From Pseudobacillus lumedeiriae (GTDB lineage: Bacteria; Bacillota; Bacilli; Bacillales; Domibacillaceae): a DNA stretch of 64,000 nt. Under the pieces are notes generated by a model. That model searched no databases. It saw nothing but the letters and a program-made list of their open reading frames with translations, and was not told where the DNA came from. The stretch spans positions 32,515-96,514 of the forward strand of contig NZ_JAUIYO010000009.1 of NCBI RefSeq assembly GCF_044891285.1. The letters are read 5' to 3'. Both the position numbers and the translations under genes were made by a program. Shown piece after piece: positions 1 through 7,752 of this stretch. Within the stretch, counting starts at the first letter, position 1. Each line of letters opens with the position of its first letter.

Positions 1-306
1 TTCGACAAGCTCATTGAAACGAGAGCGCATAATAGCAGCAATTCTGTTCAATACTTGTGCGCGGCGTCCGATCGGATACTTCTTCCATTTACCGTTATCG
101 AATGCTTCGCGTGCTGCTGCGATCGCTTTCTCTGTATCTTCTTGTGATGCTTTTGCTACTTCAGCCACTAATTCACCAGTTGCCGGGTTGTATGTTTTAA
201 ATGTTTCGTCTTTGCTGCCTTTTACTTTCTCGCCGTTGATGATTAAATGATAAAAGTCGCGTTTGATCGCTTCTTGTTCTACTTTCGTTTCTTGAGTTGT
301 TGACAT
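1..306 (-). CDS. Aldehyde dehydrogenase, N-terminal part only (runs off the left edge)
   Basis: The visible 102 residues start at an ATG (complement of 304-306) with a GGGAG ribosome site and show the N-terminal NAD-binding region of the ALDH superfamily: an INGE motif, a YNPATGE motif and an AAREAF helix. The catalytic Cys and Glu lie outside the window. It is the last visible gene of the minus-strand phenylacetate cluster, 14 bp after paaG. In many Gram-positive paa clusters a separate ALDH does the job of the PaaZ dehydrogenase half, oxidising the ring-opened semialdehyde-CoA; that role is inferred from position only. A general aldehyde dehydrogenase is the alternative. Confidence 0.85.
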   Translation of the reverse strand, partial: MSTTQETKVEQEAIKRDFYHLIINGEKVKGSKDETFKTYNPATGELVAEVAKASQEDTEKAIAAAREAFDNGKWKKYPIGRRAQVLNRIAAIMRSRFNELVE

Positions 307-320
307 ATATGACACTCCCT

Positions 321-1094
321 TTATTTTCCTGAGAAAACAGGTTTTCTTTTTTGCATAAATGCTTCCACACCTTCGCGGTGATCAGCTGTTAACCCAGCTG
401 CCCGCTGTCCTTGCGCTTCGTGCTCTAAGTAGTCTTCAAAAGAAAGCACAGAAGCGGCTTTCAATGACCGTTTAATTAGGCCGATCGCTTTTGTTGGCAT
501 AGCTGCAAGACGAGCCGCAAATGCGCTGACTTCTTCTTCAAATGTGTCCATGGGAATCATTCGATTCGCAAGTCCCATCTCAACTGCCGCCGCAGCTGGT
601 ACTTTCTCTCCTAAAATAGACAGTTCCGCTGCTTTTGCCTGACCGACAAGCTGCGAAAGAAAATATAAGTTACCAGAGTCCGGAATCAAACCGACATGGA
701 CGAAAGCATTCACGAAACTAGCTTTCTCCGAAACAAGTCTGAAGTCGCAGGAGAGTGCAAGAGAGAATCCTGCTCCCGCAGCCACTCCGTTTACAGCTGC
801 TACAATTGGTTTTTCACATTTGCTAATTTGTTTGACCATCGGACCGTAATGCTTTCTTAACACTTCTCCGTGGTCCATGTTTTCATCGACTTCCGATAGA
901 TCTTGGCCGGAACAAAACGCCCGTCCTTCACCTGTAATCACGATACAGCGAACGTTCTCATCTTGTGAAGCAGCTTTCACTGCGTCTTTCACTTCACGAT
1001 TCATTTGCGCTGTAAAGGCATTTAACGTATCAGGTCTGTTTAAAAAGAGCCAGGCGACTCCGTCTTTAACGTCGTAGCGAACCGTTTCAAACAT
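321..1094 (-). CDS. paaG: PaaG-type enoyl-CoA hydratase/isomerase
   Basis: A 257-residue crotonase-fold protein, likely the 1,2-epoxyphenylacetyl-CoA isomerase that forms the oxepin-CoA in phenylacetate degradation. The oxyanion-hole segment AAGAGFSLALSCD (about residues 105-117) lacks the first hydratase glutamate. The second catalytic position reads GLIPDSG, with Asp as in known PaaG isomerases rather than the Glu of true hydratases. This separates it from its neighbour paaF. The ATG is preceded by GGGGG at good spacing. It lies 14 bp downstream of paaF, so the two are surely co-transcribed. Confidence 0.88.
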   Translation of the reverse strand: MFETVRYDVKDGVAWLFLNRPDTLNAFTAQMNREVKDAVKAASQDENVRCIVITGEGRAFCSGQDLSEVDENMDHGEVLRKHYGPMVKQISKCEKPIVAAVNGVAAGAGFSLALSCDFRLVSEKASFVNAFVHVGLIPDSGNLYFLSQLVGQAKAAELSILGEKVPAAAAVEMGLANRMIPMDTFEEEVSAFAARLAAMPTKAIGLIKRSLKAASVLSFEDYLEHEAQGQRAAGLTADHREGVEAFMQKRKPVFSGK

Positions 1095-1108
1095 TCGACA
1101 AAGCCCCC

Positions 1109-1885
1109 TTACTTTCCTGTATAATTCGGTTTTCTTTTTTCAACGAATGCATTCATGCCTTCTTTCTGATCCTGTGAGGCAAACAGTAAATAGAAGTTCT
1201 TCCGTTCATACTGCATGCCTTCATATAAAGAGTAGTCCACTGCTTTATTCACTGAATCTTTAATAAGGCGGATGGAAAGAGGCGGCTGGTTCGCGATTCG
1301 ATTCGCAAATTTCATCGCTTCTTCCATTAACAGTTCAGGTGCAACAATTTTATTCACGACACCGTGTGCAAGTGCAGTTTCGACTGGGATGCGTTCACCC
1401 GTCCACAGCCATTCAAGTGCTTTCGTCCGGCCGACGAGCTTTGTTAATCTTTGGGTACCGCCTGCTCCCGGCATGACACCGATCGATACTTCCGGGAATG
1501 AAAATTCTGTGCCAGGTGCGGCAATTAAGAGGTCGCAGCTCAATGCCAGTTCAAACCCTCCGCCGAAGACAAACCCTTTGACGACACCGATGATCGGCTT
1601 CTTAATCAATGAGATTCTGTCCCAATCCGCAAACTGATTTAACAGCTCCAGGCGGATCGGATCGTCCTCTGCCATTTCATCGATATCAGCACCGGCTGAG
1701 AACGAATGTCCTTTTCCTGTTAACAGGATGACACGAATATCATCATCACGGTCGAATGTTTCCATCGCCTCTACGATCTCGCTGACCATTTTGCGATTCA
1801 AAGCATTCAACTGGCGGGGGCGGTTTAATTCAATCACCGCCGTGCCGCCTGTTACAGATGTTTCGATGAATTCAAAACCGCTCAT
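1109..1885 (-). CDS. paaF: PaaF-type enoyl-CoA hydratase
   Basis: A 258-residue crotonase-family enzyme, likely the 2,3-dehydroadipyl-CoA hydratase of the lower phenylacetate pathway. Both catalytic glutamates appear to be present: one in FGGGFELALSCD and one in SFPEVSIG, followed by the classical PGAGGTQRL loop. This is the textbook hydratase arrangement, unlike the neighbouring paaG. Its ATG overlaps the TGA of the EthD gene (ATGA), so translation is coupled. A short-chain fatty-acyl enoyl-CoA hydratase would look the same; the operon context decides in favour of PaaF. Confidence 0.85.
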   Translation of the reverse strand: MSGFEFIETSVTGGTAVIELNRPRQLNALNRKMVSEIVEAMETFDRDDDIRVILLTGKGHSFSAGADIDEMAEDDPIRLELLNQFADWDRISLIKKPIIGVVKGFVFGGGFELALSCDLLIAAPGTEFSFPEVSIGVMPGAGGTQRLTKLVGRTKALEWLWTGERIPVETALAHGVVNKIVAPELLMEEAMKFANRIANQPPLSIRLIKDSVNKAVDYSLYEGMQYERKNFYLLFASQDQKEGMNAFVEKRKPNYTGK

Positions 1886-2190
1886 TCTGCGTCCTCACCG
1901 ATCATGAGGGTAACCAGGTCACCTGCAAATCCCATTAAGTCTTTCCCAGAAGCTTTTCCTTCGTCTGAGCGCATGCCATTCTTTAAATCTTCCATGCTGT
2001 CATAGATCATTTCGCACATAAGATAGTATTCTGCTTCTCCGCCGGTCATCACTGATTTATTGAATTTCGTTACTTTCATTTCACGAAGACCTGGAATTTT
2101 TGCTGTAAGTGGGGCATGCACATTAAAATAGTGCTCATCGAATTTCTCTTTATCTTTCGGTTGTTTATACAATGCTACTACTTTAGCCAT
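1882..2190 (-). CDS. EthD-family small protein inside the paa operon
   Basis: A 102-residue dimeric alpha/beta-barrel-type protein resembling the EthD family: an N-terminal ALYKQP strand, an EHYFNVHAPL segment with the conserved His, and a C-terminal FAGDLVTLMIG strand. EthD proteins are small accessory proteins of poorly known function found with oxygenase or ring-degrading systems. It has a strong GGAGG site, sits 18 bp after paaD and shares an ATGA overlap with paaF, so it is built into the operon. A role in handling a reactive pathway intermediate is only a guess. Confidence 0.75.
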   Translation of the reverse strand: MAKVVALYKQPKDKEKFDEHYFNVHAPLTAKIPGLREMKVTKFNKSVMTGGEAEYYLMCEMIYDSMEDLKNGMRSDEGKASGKDLMGFAGDLVTLMIGEDAE

Positions 2191-2208
2191 TGTTGATCCT
2201 CCTCTACT

Positions 2209-2709
2209 TTACATCATTGTTGAAACAGGCTTCATCGCTTCAAATGGATTTTTACAGCTTTTGCAGTACAAAATGCTTCTGCACGCTGTCGGCCCGAAGA
2301 TATTTTCCATCGTGACATACGTTGATTCACAATAGGGACAATCGACATGCCAAGAGCCATCTTCTTCAAAGTGCTCCGGCGGCGGGGCAATCCCGAACGC
2401 GCGCAAACCTTTGTGGCCTTCCTCTGTGATCCGGTCTGACGTCCATGGCGGGTGAAAAATAAATTCCACTTCCACGTCTTCCACAGACGGCAGTTCGTTC
2501 ACTGCATTCACGATATTCTTTTTAATAATATCCAGTGCCGGGCATCCTAAAAATGTCGGCAGAAGAACAACTTTTACGTTCTTTCCTTCCGTAACAACCT
2601 CTTCCACCATGCCGAGATCAATAATGCTGACTGTATCAATCTCCGGGTCTTTTACATTGTTGAGTGCTTCATATACTTGTTGATTAAAAGATTCTACAGA
2701 TGCAGTCAT
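2209..2709 (-). CDS. paaD: PaaD, 1,2-phenylacetyl-CoA epoxidase maturation protein
   Basis: A 166-residue MIP18/DUF59-type protein. The N-terminal half has the VKDPEIDTVSIIDLGMV signature and the single conserved Cys in FLGCPALDI; the C-terminal third carries a zinc-finger-like set of cysteines (CPYC, and CRSILYCKSC near the end). PaaD proteins are thought to help assemble the iron centre of the PaaABC oxygenase. An upstream GTG would add three residues, but it lies inside the GAAAGAGGTG ribosome site, so the ATG at 2709 is preferred. It follows paaC by 26 bp. Confidence 0.9.
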   Translation of the reverse strand: MTASVESFNQQVYEALNNVKDPEIDTVSIIDLGMVEEVVTEGKNVKVVLLPTFLGCPALDIIKKNIVNAVNELPSVEDVEVEFIFHPPWTSDRITEEGHKGLRAFGIAPPPEHFEEDGSWHVDCPYCESTYVTMENIFGPTACRSILYCKSCKNPFEAMKPVSTMM

Positions 2710-2735
2710 TAAAGACACCTCTTTCCGGTATTAGA

Positions 2736-3548
2736 TTACCAAGCAGCAGCCGTATCCAATCGATACACTTCAGAAAGAGTGGATAGCGCTTCTGTTAAGT
2801 CTTCTGTATGTTCGCCATTCCGTCCGCTCTTAGCTGGAGCTTCAGGAATCACTGGCACTTCCATTCCGATCGATTCAAAAATTGGTGCCATGTTTGCTTT
2901 CCATTTATCTTTTAATTCTTCTTCGCTGGCCATCAAACCGTTGCTTTCGATCGCTGCTTTCTGATCTCCATAAGAGAAGACATCTCCAAAGTCTTTCATT
3001 ACGCGTTCGATCGCTTCGTTCATTTTCTTTTTCGCTTCGTCTGTAGAGCTTAACAATTGAACGAACCATGTTTTCCAGTGCAATAGGTGATAGTAAAGCT
3101 CCATGTTTACTTTTACCGCTGCTTCTGCAAGTGGTGTATAGGAGCTTTGGCGTAAAGAATCAATTTTTACTTTTTTCGCCTGTGCGTAGAAGAAGCTTCT
3201 AACGACTGCGTACGCCCAGTCATAGTTAGGTGTTTCCATGTAATTTCCTTCACCGTTCACACGCTCAGCTAACACGCTGTTTTTTCTTTCTTGTGCCGGA
3301 CGAAGGTGAGCAAGTTCATCTGCATTTCCTACTTCCAAGTCTTCAAGAAGTGTGTAGTACATTGCTGCATGCCCCATTGTGTCTTGGCTGATCGAGGAAG
3401 AAGCAACGTCTTCTTCAATATGAGGAGCAAGTCCGAGCCACTCAGAACCGCGGTAAGCGACTAAGAAGTCGTCATCTGCTAGTTGAAATAACAAGTTCGT
3501 TACTGCTTCTTTGTACTCTGGACTTAATACGTTTTCTGCGCTGCTCAT
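2736..3548 (-). CDS. paaC: PaaC, structural subunit of phenylacetyl-CoA epoxidase
   Basis: A 270-residue ferritin-like protein of the PaaC family, the non-catalytic partner that holds the PaaA oxygenase subunit. The DTMGHAAMYY helix (about residue 56) and the ELYYHLLHW helix are recognisable remnants of diiron helices. The ATG at 3548 has a GGGGAGG site inside the end of paaB and overlaps the paaB stop as ATGA. A possible TTG start 18 bases further upstream is rejected because it has no ribosome site. Confidence 0.92.
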   Translation of the reverse strand: MSSAENVLSPEYKEAVTNLLFQLADDDFLVAYRGSEWLGLAPHIEEDVASSSISQDTMGHAAMYYTLLEDLEVGNADELAHLRPAQERKNSVLAERVNGEGNYMETPNYDWAYAVVRSFFYAQAKKVKIDSLRQSSYTPLAEAAVKVNMELYYHLLHWKTWFVQLLSSTDEAKKKMNEAIERVMKDFGDVFSYGDQKAAIESNGLMASEEELKDKWKANMAPIFESIGMEVPVIPEAPAKSGRNGEHTEDLTEALSTLSEVYRLDTAAAW

Positions 3549-3889
3549 TTGTTGTCGCCTCCCCAAGACAGAATTTCTTTTTCATCCAGCATTTGCTGTT
3601 CGTAATGACGCCATTTTTTCTTTAAGTAACCGTAGCCTTTTGTTGTGCGGTAATCTTTATTGTCAAGTCTGCTGAGTGTTAATTTCTCTTCAGCGTCCAT
3701 TCCTCTAATGTGTTTTCTGTTCACGATCCAGATGTCTGCAACTGGTTCGCGGCGCATGAAGTTCTCCTGTGCCATGATAAGGGCCATATCTTCGTTTGGA
3801 GCTAACAGACTGAACTGATGCTGGAATGCAGAGCTCGGAGTCCGCTTGCTGAATACTTCATATTCTTGGTAAAATGTTTTTTCTGCCAT
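3545..3889 (-). CDS. paaB: PaaB, phenylacetyl-CoA epoxidase subunit
   Basis: A 114-residue PaaB-family protein. It begins with YEVFSKRTPSSAFQHQFSLLAPN, which holds the typical region linking an oxygenase complex to its cofactor partners, and continues with a NFMRREPVADIWIV segment. PaaB bridges PaaA-PaaC heterodimers in the multicomponent epoxidase. It has an AGGAG site before the ATG, lies 22 bp after paaA and is translationally coupled to paaC. Length matches the family. Confidence 0.92.
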   Translation of the reverse strand: MAEKTFYQEYEVFSKRTPSSAFQHQFSLLAPNEDMALIMAQENFMRREPVADIWIVNRKHIRGMDAEEKLTLSRLDNKDYRTTKGYGYLKKKWRHYEQQMLDEKEILSWGGDNK

Positions 3890-3911
3890 TTTTCTGCTCC
3901 TTTCTGTTCGC

Positions 3912-4865
3912 TCAGTTTACTGTTGCTGCAAGTGCGTCGCGCACCCACGCGTTATTTTGATAAGAAGATCTGCGTAAGTTCAAACGTGCTTGAGAACGTG
4001 GACCTTCGTTTTTAATGATTTTCTTAAACTCTGCCCAATCAGGCTGCTGATAAATCCACTCTTGCTTTTCTTCATCATATCGCATCGTTGGATCTGGAAT
4101 GGTTAATCCAAGTGATAAGATACGCGGGATATATTTATTAAAGAAGTCTTGTCTTAATTCTTCGTTTGTTTTTGTACGGATTTTATATTTAATTGTTACA
4201 TCTTGTTTAGAAGCGCCTGTTGTTGCTTTGCTCGCTGGGCCAAAGAACATAAGAAGTGCATCCCACCAGCGGTTTAATGCATCTTGAATCATTGCTCTTT
4301 GTTCTTCTGTACCTTCTGCAAGCGCCATGATGATCGATTCCCCATGCTGAGCGTGGAATACTTCCTCTGCACAGATACGCTGAAGTGCTCTTGCGTATGG
4401 ACCGTAAGAAGCGCCAAGCATGTTTGTTTGAGTGATAATAGCGGCACCGTCTACGAGCCAGCCGATCAATCCTGCATCTCCCCATGTTTTTGTATCCATA
4501 TGGAAGACGTTGTGGAATTTCAAATCGCCATTAAATAAGTCTTGCATTAAGTCGCCGCGGTTTTTGCCGTATGGCTTTAATAAATCTTCCGCCACACGAA
4601 GCAGAAGCTGTCCGTGTCCCATCTCGTCCTGGACTTTCGCCATGATGCCAAGCTTTCTTTTAAGGGAAGGAGCTTTAGGCACCCATTCTTTTTCCGGAAG
4701 CGCTCCCATTATTTCGCTGATTCCATGCATAGAAATTAATTTAATAAGCGCCACGCGGTATTCTTCAGGCATCCAATCATCTGCTTCGATTTTGTCTCCT
4801 GCCTCGATACGCTGCATAAATTGTTCCAATTTTTCTTCTTCAGTCATCATTGCTAGATTAGACAT
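3912..4865 (-). CDS. paaA: PaaA, catalytic subunit of phenylacetyl-CoA 1,2-epoxidase
   Basis: A 317-residue diiron oxygenase subunit that epoxidises the ring of phenylacetyl-CoA. Iron-binding motifs are visible: EMGHG (Glu81, His84) and a second helix with Glu168, His171 and His174 in EEVFHAQHG. A GAGGGGGAG ribosome site precedes the ATG. It is the first gene of the paaABCD-ethD-paaFG run; the 230 bp upstream hold a likely operator, a cre-like site and the terminator of the ferredoxin gene. No PaaE-type reductase follows, so electrons probably come from the ferredoxin and reductase encoded just upstream. Confidence 0.94.
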   Translation of the reverse strand: MSNLAMMTEEEKLEQFMQRIEAGDKIEADDWMPEEYRVALIKLISMHGISEIMGALPEKEWVPKAPSLKRKLGIMAKVQDEMGHGQLLLRVAEDLLKPYGKNRGDLMQDLFNGDLKFHNVFHMDTKTWGDAGLIGWLVDGAAIITQTNMLGASYGPYARALQRICAEEVFHAQHGESIIMALAEGTEEQRAMIQDALNRWWDALLMFFGPASKATTGASKQDVTIKYKIRTKTNEELRQDFFNKYIPRILSLGLTIPDPTMRYDEEKQEWIYQQPDWAEFKKIIKNEGPRSQARLNLRRSSYQNNAWVRDALAATVN

Positions 4866-4891
4866 TGCGTGCTCCCCCTCAGTTCTATATT

Positions 4892-4910
4892 TGAAATTTC
4901 ATTAATTTCA
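4892..4910 (-). promoter_or_regulatory. Candidate operator: 7-5-7 inverted repeat before paaA
   Basis: The arms TGAAATT and AATTTCA form a perfect inverted repeat with a 5-base spacer, 27 bases upstream of the paaA start. The 13-mer ATATTTGAAATTT overlapping it (4887-4899) recurs at 7912-7924, between paaK and the divergent symporter operon. Phenylacetate regulators of the PaaX or PaaR type bind such palindromes, but none is encoded here. AT-richness makes chance a real alternative. Confidence 0.35.
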
Positions 4911-4996
4911 TATAACGTTTTTATAACGTAATTATAATTTATTGTTATACATAATGCAAATATATTCTGATAATTTTTTAAAATTTTTTCGGGATA

Positions 4997-5010
4997 TTTA
5001 AACGCTTTCA
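4997..5010 (-). promoter_or_regulatory. cre-like catabolite response element upstream of paaA
   Basis: On the minus strand the site reads TGAAAGCGTTTAAA, matching the CcpA consensus TGWAANCGNTNWCA at all but one position. It lies about 130 bases upstream of paaA. This fits repression of phenylacetate use by preferred sugars. Confidence 0.5.
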
Positions 5011-5036
5011 TGTCGGGATCCACTTTCTACACACAC

Positions 5037-5071
5037 ATATAAACGCCTATCTTATCGATAGGCGTTTATAT
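5037..5071 (-). terminator. Hairpin between the ferredoxin gene and paaA
   Basis: A perfect 15-bp stem, ATATAAACGCCTATC with its complement, around a 5-base loop, 27 bases after the ferredoxin stop codon. It has no clean U-run on either side, so it is a weak terminator or a processing/partial read-through element separating paaK-fnr-fer from paaABCD. Confidence 0.55.
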
Positions 5072-5098
5072 AAGTATCATATGATATAAAAATCAACT

Positions 5099-5338
5099 TT
5101 AGACTTGTTCAACACAGAATGGCTGTTGAGCTATTTTAATCGACTCAGTCGGGCAGCCGTCTGCCGCATCTTCTAAGTCATCAATCAAATCGTCAGGAAC
5201 TTGGGCTGTCCCCTCGTTATCGTCAAGGATCACATAGGAAAGACCTTCATCATCATAATCAAAAATGTCTGGTGCACTGGCACCGCAAGCTCCGCAGGCA
5301 ATGCACGTCTCTTTATCGACAATCGTATATGTTGCCAT
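5099..5338 (-). CDS. fer: Ferredoxin, single [4Fe-4S] type
   Basis: A 79-residue acidic ferredoxin of the Bacillus Fer type. Cysteines lie in CIACGACG, with the fourth in GCPTESI, enough for one [4Fe-4S] cluster. The start is placed at the ATG at 5338 with an AAAGGAGG site; an upstream ATG would put that site inside the gene. It sits 56 bp after the reductase gene and just before paaA. This position suggests it delivers electrons to the PaaABC epoxidase, though Bacillus ferredoxins also serve P450s and other enzymes. Confidence 0.9.
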   Translation of the reverse strand: MATYTIVDKETCIACGACGASAPDIFDYDDEGLSYVILDDNEGTAQVPDDLIDDLEDAADGCPTESIKIAQQPFCVEQV

Positions 5339-5394
5339 GATGTTGTTTCCTCCTTTAAACATTATTCGTGTATGCGATTATTTCACCGCTCCGA

Positions 5395-6387
5395 TTATCC
5401 CATAATGGATGTGCTGTGAAGCGGCTGTACTTTTGATTTTGGATCAATATATACTTTCGCGTTGCTGATCGCCGTTGGTGCTTCACCAAAACCGCTCGCA
5501 ATTAATTTTACTTTTCCTTCATACGTACAAATATCGCCGGCTGCATAAATGCCTTCGATATTTGTTTCCATGCGGGAGTTCACGACGATGCTGTTTTTCT
5601 CGATTTCAAGACCCCAGTCCTTGATTGGGCCAAGAGAAGAAACGAAACCGTATGTTACGACAACATCATCTACGTCGATCACTTCTTTGTTCGTGCCTTT
5701 TACTTCTTCAAGGACCACTTGTTCAATCCGCTCTTCACCGATTAATTCAGTCGGCACGTACGGTGTCATAATGTTAACAGACGAGTTTTCCATCGTTTCG
5801 ACACTATGCTCATGCGCACGGAATTTGTCGCGGCGGTGGGCGATCGTTACTTTTTCAGCAATCGGCTCCAGCATAAGCGCCCAGTCTACAGCAGAGTCGC
5901 CGCCGCCGAATACTTGTACTTTTTTGCCGGCAAATTGGTTTAAGTCGTTAATGAAATAGTGAAGGTTTTTGCCTTCGTATTTCTCTGACCCTTCAAGCTC
6001 AAGTTTTCTCGGCTGGAACGCACCGTTTCCTGCTGTAATAATGATTGTTTTCGTATAGTGTTCGCCGGCGTTTGTCGTTAACTTAAACACGCCATCGGCC
6101 TGCTTTTCTACTTCTTGTACCGCTTCTTCAAGACAAATCGTCGGATTGAATTGATTCATTTGCTCTTTTAAATTATCTATGAGTTCCTGCGCTCTCACTT
6201 TCGGAAAGCCGGCTACGTCGTAAATATATTTTTCAGGGTACAGTGCAGAAAGCTGTCCTCCGAGCTGCGGAAGGCTTTCGATAATTTTGCACGACATTTG
6301 TCGCATCCCCGCGTAAAATGCGGTAAATAACCCGACTGGGCCTCCCCCGATAATAGTTACGTCAAAGATTTCCTGATTACTAGACAT
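5395..6387 (-). CDS. Ferredoxin-NAD(P)+ reductase, thioredoxin-reductase-like (YumC type)
   Basis: A 330-residue FAD enzyme of the ferredoxin/flavodoxin reductase type 2 family. The N-terminal FAD motif IIGGGPVG (about residue 12), the NAD(P)-binding VFGGGDSAVDWAL (about 160) and the C-terminal FAD motif GDICTYEGKVKLIASGFGEA are all present. It lacks the CxxC pair of thioredoxin reductases, as expected for this family. A GGAGG site precedes the ATG. It lies between paaK and fer, which argues that the two proteins form the NAD(P)H-driven electron chain for the epoxidase in place of PaaE. Confidence 0.9.
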   Translation of the reverse strand: MSSNQEIFDVTIIGGGPVGLFTAFYAGMRQMSCKIIESLPQLGGQLSALYPEKYIYDVAGFPKVRAQELIDNLKEQMNQFNPTICLEEAVQEVEKQADGVFKLTTNAGEHYTKTIIITAGNGAFQPRKLELEGSEKYEGKNLHYFINDLNQFAGKKVQVFGGGDSAVDWALMLEPIAEKVTIAHRRDKFRAHEHSVETMENSSVNIMTPYVPTELIGEERIEQVVLEEVKGTNKEVIDVDDVVVTYGFVSSLGPIKDWGLEIEKNSIVVNSRMETNIEGIYAAGDICTYEGKVKLIASGFGEAPTAISNAKVYIDPKSKVQPLHSTSIMG

Positions 6388-6423
6388 TCTGTATTTCCTC
6401 CTTCAATGTAAGTGATTCCTTTA

Positions 6424-7752
6424 TTATACCTCGACTTTATCAGAATTTCTAAGGTCAACTACACGAATCGCCTTTCCTTCTGATCTTGGAATCGCTTTAG
6501 GCACATTGAAGACGATATGCATTGTTACTAAGCATGTTGATTTCATCAAATGCTGAATCTCTTTTTTCATCTGCTGCACGCGGGCATGAGCAAAGTCTCC
6601 TGCGATTTCTTCATATAGTTTGCTTTCTACTTCTACATGAAGTTCTACGCCGTCCATCGTACCTTTTCTTACTAGATGGATTTGGTAGTTCGGCGCAAGT
6701 CCTTCAATTTGCAGAAGCACGCGCTCGATTTCAGATGGGAAAACGTTCACTCCGCGAATGATGATCATATCATCTGTACGTCCTTTGACTCTGGACATTC
6801 TAACCGTCGTCCGTCCGCACTTACATTTTTCTCTCGTAATAGAGGCAAGATCGCCTGTACGATATCGAATAACTGGAAACGCTTCCTTCGTCAAGCTTGT
6901 AAACACAAGTTCACCGACTTCGCCTTCAGCCACTGGCTCTTGCGTTTTCGGGTCAAGAACTTCAAGGTAGAAATGATCTTCTTGAACATGCAGCCCATCC
7001 TGTGCTTCGTGACACTCGATCGATACACCAGGCCCCATAATTTCGCTTAGTCCGTAAATATCAACCGCTTTCAAATTAAATGTTTCCTCTAACTTCGCAC
7101 GCATTTCTTCAGACCATGGCTCTGCACCAAAGATACCGTACTCAATCGCTGTATCTCTTGGATCTTTCCCCATTTCCTGCATTTTCTCAGCAATGTTTAA
7201 AATATAAGACGGTGTTCCGCAAATACCTCTGGGCTTAAAGTCTTCAATAATTGTAATTTGTCTTTCAGTGTTACCGCCAGAAATAGGAACAACTGCTGCT
7301 CCAAGCGTTTCTGCACCGTAATGCAAGCCAAGACCGCCAGTAAATAATCCGTATCCGTAAGCATTGTGGAAAATATCTGACTTTTTCCCGCCTGCCGCTA
7401 CAATCGCACGGGCAACGACTTCGCCCCATACTTTAATATCATTTTCGGTATAACCAACTACCGTCGGTTTTCCACTTGTACCGGAAGATCCATGAATACG
7501 AACGACATCTTCTTGCGGTACCGCAAATAAACCGAATGGATAGTTATCTCGTAAATCTTGTTTTTTCGTGAAAGGAAGTTTTCTTATATCATCTAAACTT
7601 TTGATGTCTTCTGGAGTGATACCCAGCTCTTCAAACTTTTTCTTATAACATTCCACATTTTCGTACACTCTTCTTGCTGTTGTTTGAAGGCATTCAAGCT
7701 GCAAAGCTTCCATTTCGGAACGCGCCATTGATTCAATTTGTGGATTATACAT
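6424..7752 (-). CDS. paaK: PaaK, phenylacetate-CoA ligase
   Basis: A 442-residue adenylate-forming enzyme that converts phenylacetate, CoA and ATP to phenylacetyl-CoA, the first step of the pathway. The phosphate loop HGSSGTSGKPTVVGY (about residues 85-99), the IYGLSE motif and the YRTGD motif are intact, and length matches PaaK. A second zinc-like CKCGRTT stretch is typical. A GGAGGGG site precedes the ATG. It leads the paaK-fnr-fer unit and is divergent from the symporter operon across a 494-bp promoter region. Confidence 0.93.
   Translation of the reverse strand: MYNPQIESMARSEMEALQLECLQTTARRVYENVECYKKKFEELGITPEDIKSLDDIRKLPFTKKQDLRDNYPFGLFAVPQEDVVRIHGSSGTSGKPTVVGYTENDIKVWGEVVARAIVAAGGKKSDIFHNAYGYGLFTGGLGLHYGAETLGAAVVPISGGNTERQITIIEDFKPRGICGTPSYILNIAEKMQEMGKDPRDTAIEYGIFGAEPWSEEMRAKLEETFNLKAVDIYGLSEIMGPGVSIECHEAQDGLHVQEDHFYLEVLDPKTQEPVAEGEVGELVFTSLTKEAFPVIRYRTGDLASITREKCKCGRTTVRMSRVKGRTDDMIIIRGVNVFPSEIERVLLQIEGLAPNYQIHLVRKGTMDGVELHVEVESKLYEEIAGDFAHARVQQMKKEIQHLMKSTCLVTMHIVFNVPKAIPRSEGKAIRVVDLRNSDKVEV

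Noticed and set aside
4432..4905. 157-codon plus-strand frame opposite paaA
   Set aside because: Antisense shadow of paaA, which has clear diiron motifs and a ribosome site on the other strand.
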